Shown: positions 33,359 through 36,788 of the stretch, in pieces
Layout: each line of letters opens with the position of its first letter
Position numbering within the stretch: position 1 is the stretch's first letter
Origin: Pseudomonadota bacterium
GTDB taxonomy: Bacteria; Pseudomonadota; Gammaproteobacteria; Steroidobacterales; Steroidobacteraceae
NCBI GenBank assembly: GCA_025357635.1
Contig: JANXOV010000101.1
Location: forward strand, 1-36,788
Direction: 5' to 3'
Length of the DNA: 36,788 bases
Notes under the pieces: generated by a model
The model's input: only the letters and a program-made list of their open reading frames with translations
What the model was told of the DNA's origin: nothing
Databases searched by the model: none
Translations under genes and position numbers: made by a program

Positions 33359-34324
33359 TTGTCGAAGACCAGCATCGATCGTCGCTGGCTGCCGTTGAAT
33401 GCGCTGCGCGCATTCGAAGGCGTCGCCAGGCACAACAGCTTCACCGCTGCCGCCAATGCCTTGCTGATTTCGCAAAGCGCGCTGTCGCGGCATGTCATCG
33501 CGCTGGAAAAACTGATCGGTGCGCAGTTGTTCGACCGCAAGCCGCATTCGCTGGTGCTGACCAAGGTGGGGCAGCACTTGCTGCAGGCCGTCGGCAAATC
33601 CTTCGACCGGCTCGAATTCGCGTTGGACGACATTCGCAACGAAGCCTCGGTCATGCAGCGCACCCTGCGGGTGCAGATGCCGCCCAGTTTCGCCGTGCAT
33701 CTGGCGGTTCCCATCCTGCGGGATTTTCGTCGCGTCTGTGCGGAGGTTGAAATCGATCTGGTGAATTCCTACGGGGTCGGTCCGCCGCCGAGCGAAGTGG
33801 ACGTTGCCGTCGTTTACTCCAAGCCCGTGGTGACCGATCTGGTGGCCGATCTGCTCTGGCCGATACGCATGAGTGTCCTGTGCCACCCCGCCGTCGCCGA
33901 GCGCCACGCGGGCAAGAGCCTCGCGGAATTCATCGAAGCCAATGAGTTGGTGCATGTTCGCTTCGTGGACCTGCCGAAACATCATATGTGGTCGCAGCTG
34001 GCGCGCCAGTCGGGCATGGCGGCCATGAAGGTGGAGCGAGGGCTGGTATTCGATACCGCTGTGCTGGCGGTGCAATATGCGCTCAGCGGCGATGGCATCG
34101 TTTTGTTGGATACCACGTTGTTCAACGAGGAAATCCGCACGGGGCAACTGGTGAAGCCCTTCGATGTCACCCTTGATGATGGCTACGGCTATTATCTGAT
34201 GACGCATCCCGAAAGTCTCAGCGACACCGCCATCGCGTTGTTCCGCTCCTGGTTGATTGAGCGCTTTGGTCCGCAAGCGGCCGGCACGGTCGCCAGTGTG
34301 CGTCTTGCCGTGTCGAATGAATAA
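33359..34324 (+). CDS. LysR-family transcriptional regulator (GcvA-like)
   Basis: The 321-residue LysR regulator starts at TTG 33359, supported by a perfect AGGAGG 5-6 bases upstream; the ATG/GTG alternatives farther up lie inside the MFS gene and spoil the domain start. The winged helix-turn-helix spans about residues 10-70 (LNALRAFEGVARHNSFTAAANAL... SQSALSRHVIALEKLIGAQLFDR), and a type-2 periplasmic-binding-like effector domain follows to the end. The N-terminal sequence resembles GcvA-type regulators. It probably controls the flanking transporter and oxidase genes in response to a small ligand, and may act at the 31866-31877 repeat; this is inference. Confidence 0.9.
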   Translation: MSKTSIDRRWLPLNALRAFEGVARHNSFTAAANALLISQSALSRHVIALEKLIGAQLFDRKPHSLVLTKVGQHLLQAVGKSFDRLEFALDDIRNEASVMQRTLRVQMPPSFAVHLAVPILRDFRRVCAEVEIDLVNSYGVGPPPSEVDVAVVYSKPVVTDLVADLLWPIRMSVLCHPAVAERHAGKSLAEFIEANELVHVRFVDLPKHHMWSQLARQSGMAAMKVERGLVFDTAVLAVQYALSGDGIVLLDTTLFNEEIRTGQLVKPFDVTLDDGYGYYLMTHPESLSDTAIALFRSWLIERFGPQAAGTVASVRLAVSNE

Positions 34325-34350
34325 TTCTTACCGTTAGGAGTTTCAAGCAG

Positions 34351-36762
34351 ATGAAGAGCCACGCAAAAGTGGTGGTCGTCGGCGGCGGCGTGGTCGGTGC
34401 AAGCGTGCTGTATCACCTGACCAAGGCCGGCTGGAAGGATGTATTGCTGATCGAACGCGCCGAATTGACTTCCGGGTCCACCTGGCATGCGGCCGGCGGC
34501 ATGCACACGCTGAACGGCGATCCGAACGTGGCTCGCCTGCAGCAATACACCATCAATCTGTACAAGGAACTGGAAGCAATTTCCGGCCAGTCCTGCGGCT
34601 TGCACATCACCGGCGGCATCATGCTGGCCGGAACCCCGGAACGCATGGACTGGCTGAAGATGGCCAGGGCGCGCGGCCGCTATCTGGGCATGGAGCTTGA
34701 GATGGTCAGCGTCGATGAAGCGGAGAAACTGTTTCCGCTCATGGACAAGAGGCAATTCCTCGGCGGTCTGTATGACCCGGTCGAGGGTCATGTGGATCCG
34801 TACGGTGTCACGCATGCCTACGCCAAGTCGGCACAGATCGGCGGCGCTGAGATCGTGCGCCAGACGCGCGTCGTGGATTTGAAGCAACGTGCCGATGGCA
34901 CCTGGGATGTGATCACCGAGCGGGGCAATGTGCATGCCGAACACGTGGTCAACGCCGGCGGTCTATGGGCTCGTGAAGTGGGCCGCATGGTGGGCCTGGA
35001 ACTGCCCATCCTCGCCATGGAGCATCAGTATCTGATCACCGGCGATATGCCTGAGCTTGTGGGCAAGCCGGAGATCATGACGGTGCTGGATTTCGAGGGC
35101 GAGATCTACACGCGGCAGGAACGCGGCGGCATGTTGCTTGGCACGTATGAGCGCGCCTGCGTGCCCTGGTCGCCGCGCGAAACCCCGTGGGACTTCGGTC
35201 AGGACTTGCTGCCGAACGATCTGGAACGCATCGCACCCAGTCTGGAAATCGGCTTCCGCCATTTTCCTGCCATGGAAAAGGCCGGCATCAAGAAAATCGT
35301 CAACGGCCCGTTCACCTTTGCGCCCGACGGCAACCCCTTGGTCGGACCCATCAAGGGGCTGAAGAACTTCTGGGTGGCTTGCGGCGTGATGGCAGGATTC
35401 AGCCAGGGCGGCGGTGTGGGCTTGTCGCTGGCGAACTGGATGGTGGAGGGTGACCCTGGCGCCGACATCTGGGGCATGGACGTGGCGCGCTATGGTGACT
35501 GGACCACACTGGCGTACACCAACGCCAAAGTGCGGGAGAACTATTCACGCCGCTTCAGCATCCGTTTTCCGAACGAGGAACTCCCCGCCGCGCGGCCGCT
35601 GCGCACCACGCCGATTTATGAAAAGCTGCAGGCCGGGCACGCCGTGTTTGGCGACTACTGCGGCCTTGAGCATCCGCTGTGGTTCGCCCCATCGGCCGCC
35701 GAGGCCCACGATGTCATCAGCTTCCGCCGCTCCAACTCGCATGCGCATGTCGGCGCTGAGTGCCAGGCGGTGCAGAAGTCAGTGGGCCTGCTGGAAATTT
35801 CCAACTACGGCAAGTTCGAAATCACCGGCGCCGGCACTGCCCAGTGGCTGTCGCGCATTATGGCGAACCGGGTGCCCGCTGTCGGCCGCATCGCGTTGAC
35901 GCCGATGCTCAACGAGCGCGGCAAGCTGATCGGCGACTTCACGATGTGCCGTGTCGCCGAGGACTGGGTGTTCCTGATCGGCACCTATGCCGCCGAGGCC
36001 TACTACCTGCGCTGGTTTGAGCGCCATGCGCCGCCGTCCGGCGTCAGCGTGCGGCCCTGCGCGATGCAGTACGTGGGGCTGTCGGTGGCGGGGCCGAATT
36101 CGCGCGCGCTGCTGCAGAGTCTGGTGCGCGATGACCTGTCCACCGCCGCTTTCCCGTTTATGTCGTTCCGGCAGATGGAAGTGGGCATGGTGCCGGCCTT
36201 CGTCGGCCGCGTGTCATTCACCGGCGATCTGGGCTATGAGTTGTGGATCAGCACGGATTACCAGCGCGCGCTGTACGACACCTTGGTAAAGGCCGGCGCG
36301 CAGTTTGGGCTGCGTGCCTTCGGTGGCCGCGCGCTGAACTCGATGCGCATCGAGAAAAGCTTCGGCTCCTGGGCACGCGAGTTCCGTCCCATCTACGGCC
36401 CGCTCGAGGCAGGATTGGATCGGTTCGTGGATTTCAAGAAGAGCGAATTTGTCGGTCGTGACGCAGCGCTGGAAGAGAAGGCCAACGGCGGCAAACTGCG
36501 GCTGGTGAGCTTCGTGGTGGATGCGGCGGATGCCGATGCGATCGGCGATGAACCGATCTGGCATGACGGAAAGGTGGTGGGCTGGGTGACCTCCGGGGCC
36601 TATGGTCACCGCGTGCAAAAATCGGTTGCGCTGGGTTACATTCCGAAGGAACTGGCGACGGCGGATTCGGGTTTTGAAATCGAACTCATCGGTGAGCGAC
36701 GCAAAGCGACCCGCCAGGCGGCGGCGCCGTTCGACGGCAGCGGCGCGAAAATGCGCGCCTAA
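34351..36762 (+). CDS. dimethylglycine dehydrogenase-like FAD/GcvT fusion protein
   Basis: The 803-residue protein fuses an FAD-dependent amine oxidase domain (GGGVVG at 11-16; GSTWHAAG with His46, which matches the covalent flavin histidine of mammalian DMGDH) to a GcvT/tetrahydrofolate domain from about residue 430 to the end, with SVGLLEISNYGKFEITG, GPNSRALLQSLV and GDLGYELWIS. This layout is that of dimethylglycine or sarcosine dehydrogenases, which remove an N-methyl group and hand it to folate. ATG 34351 follows TAGGAG about 11 bases upstream, 26 bases after the LysR stop. It is a second, independent N-demethylation route beside soxBDAG. The exact N-methyl substrate is not fixed by sequence. 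Confidence 0.9.
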   Translation: MKSHAKVVVVGGGVVGASVLYHLTKAGWKDVLLIERAELTSGSTWHAAGGMHTLNGDPNVARLQQYTINLYKELEAISGQSCGLHITGGIMLAGTPERMDWLKMARARGRYLGMELEMVSVDEAEKLFPLMDKRQFLGGLYDPVEGHVDPYGVTHAYAKSAQIGGAEIVRQTRVVDLKQRADGTWDVITERGNVHAEHVVNAGGLWAREVGRMVGLELPILAMEHQYLITGDMPELVGKPEIMTVLDFEGEIYTRQERGGMLLGTYERACVPWSPRETPWDFGQDLLPNDLERIAPSLEIGFRHFPAMEKAGIKKIVNGPFTFAPDGNPLVGPIKGLKNFWVACGVMAGFSQGGGVGLSLANWMVEGDPGADIWGMDVARYGDWTTLAYTNAKVRENYSRRFSIRFPNEELPAARPLRTTPIYEKLQAGHAVFGDYCGLEHPLWFAPSAAEAHDVISFRRSNSHAHVGAECQAVQKSVGLLEISNYGKFEITGAGTAQWLSRIMANRVPAVGRIALTPMLNERGKLIGDFTMCRVAEDWVFLIGTYAAEAYYLRWFERHAPPSGVSVRPCAMQYVGLSVAGPNSRALLQSLVRDDLSTAAFPFMSFRQMEVGMVPAFVGRVSFTGDLGYELWISTDYQRALYDTLVKAGAQFGLRAFGGRALNSMRIEKSFGSWAREFRPIYGPLEAGLDRFVDFKKSEFVGRDAALEEKANGGKLRLVSFVVDAADADAIGDEPIWHDGKVVGWVTSGAYGHRVQKSVALGYIPKELATADSGFEIELIGERRKATRQAAAPFDGSGAKMRA

Positions 36763-36788
36763 CGCGTCGAGGCTTGTTGCACGCGCTC

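Overview
The window is about 36.8 kb of high-GC DNA (roughly 60-65% by eye) with the gene density and ATGA-type overlaps of a free-living Pseudomonadota. A TonB-dependent receptor, two TPR-sulfotransferases, a PQQ-type sugar dehydrogenase lipoprotein, a DUF4382-type lipoprotein and an M28 peptidase occur together. This fits a TonB-receptor-rich catabolic generalist such as a Steroidobacter-like gammaproteobacterium or a sphingomonad-like alphaproteobacterium; that placement is inference. I saw no rRNA, tRNA, CRISPR array, transposase or phage gene.

Layout. 1-590: non-coding DNA with a GC-rich hairpin, an AT-rich near-palindrome and two possible very small minus-strand genes. 590-5524: an EntS-like MFS exporter, an exported amidohydrolase, a trimethylamine-methyltransferase (MttB) family protein without an amber codon, and a 4HBT-type thioesterase. 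5616-11764: a DUF4382-type lipoprotein, a PQQ-type sugar dehydrogenase fused to a di-CXXCH domain, and a secreted M28 peptidase. 11778-17358 (+): a flavodoxin-like protein followed by soxB-soxD-soxA-soxG, a complete heterotetrameric sarcosine oxidase. 25098-17368 (-): a compact five-gene operon of two tandem TPR-sulfotransferases, an ACS-type MFS transporter, an exported alpha/beta hydrolase and an NCS1 permease. 27857-25197 (-): a TonB-dependent receptor ending in a strong intrinsic terminator 16 nt before the sulfotransferase start. 31743-28026 (-): a tight trio of GMC oxidoreductase, enolase-superfamily protein and beta-hydroxyacid-dehydrogenase-like protein. 31995-36762 (+): a spinster-like MFS transporter with a leader ORF, a LysR regulator and a dimethylglycine-dehydrogenase-like FAD/GcvT fusion.

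Reading of the whole. Three enzymes of N-methyl chemistry (MttB-like protein, SoxBDAG and a DMGDH-like protein) flank a receptor/transport/oxidation block. The simplest inference is a catabolic island for an N-methylated organic compound: import by the receptor and permeases, oxidation and dehydration of a carbon skeleton by the GMC/enolase/dehydrogenase trio, and removal of N-methyl groups to the folate pool by SoxBDAG and the DMGDH-like enzyme. The substrate cannot be read from sequence. The most unusual parts are the tandem TPR-sulfotransferases coupled to transporter genes, the terminator placed directly before them, the enolase-superfamily protein lacking the usual first metal ligand, and the MttB-like gene with no corrinoid-protein gene nearby.
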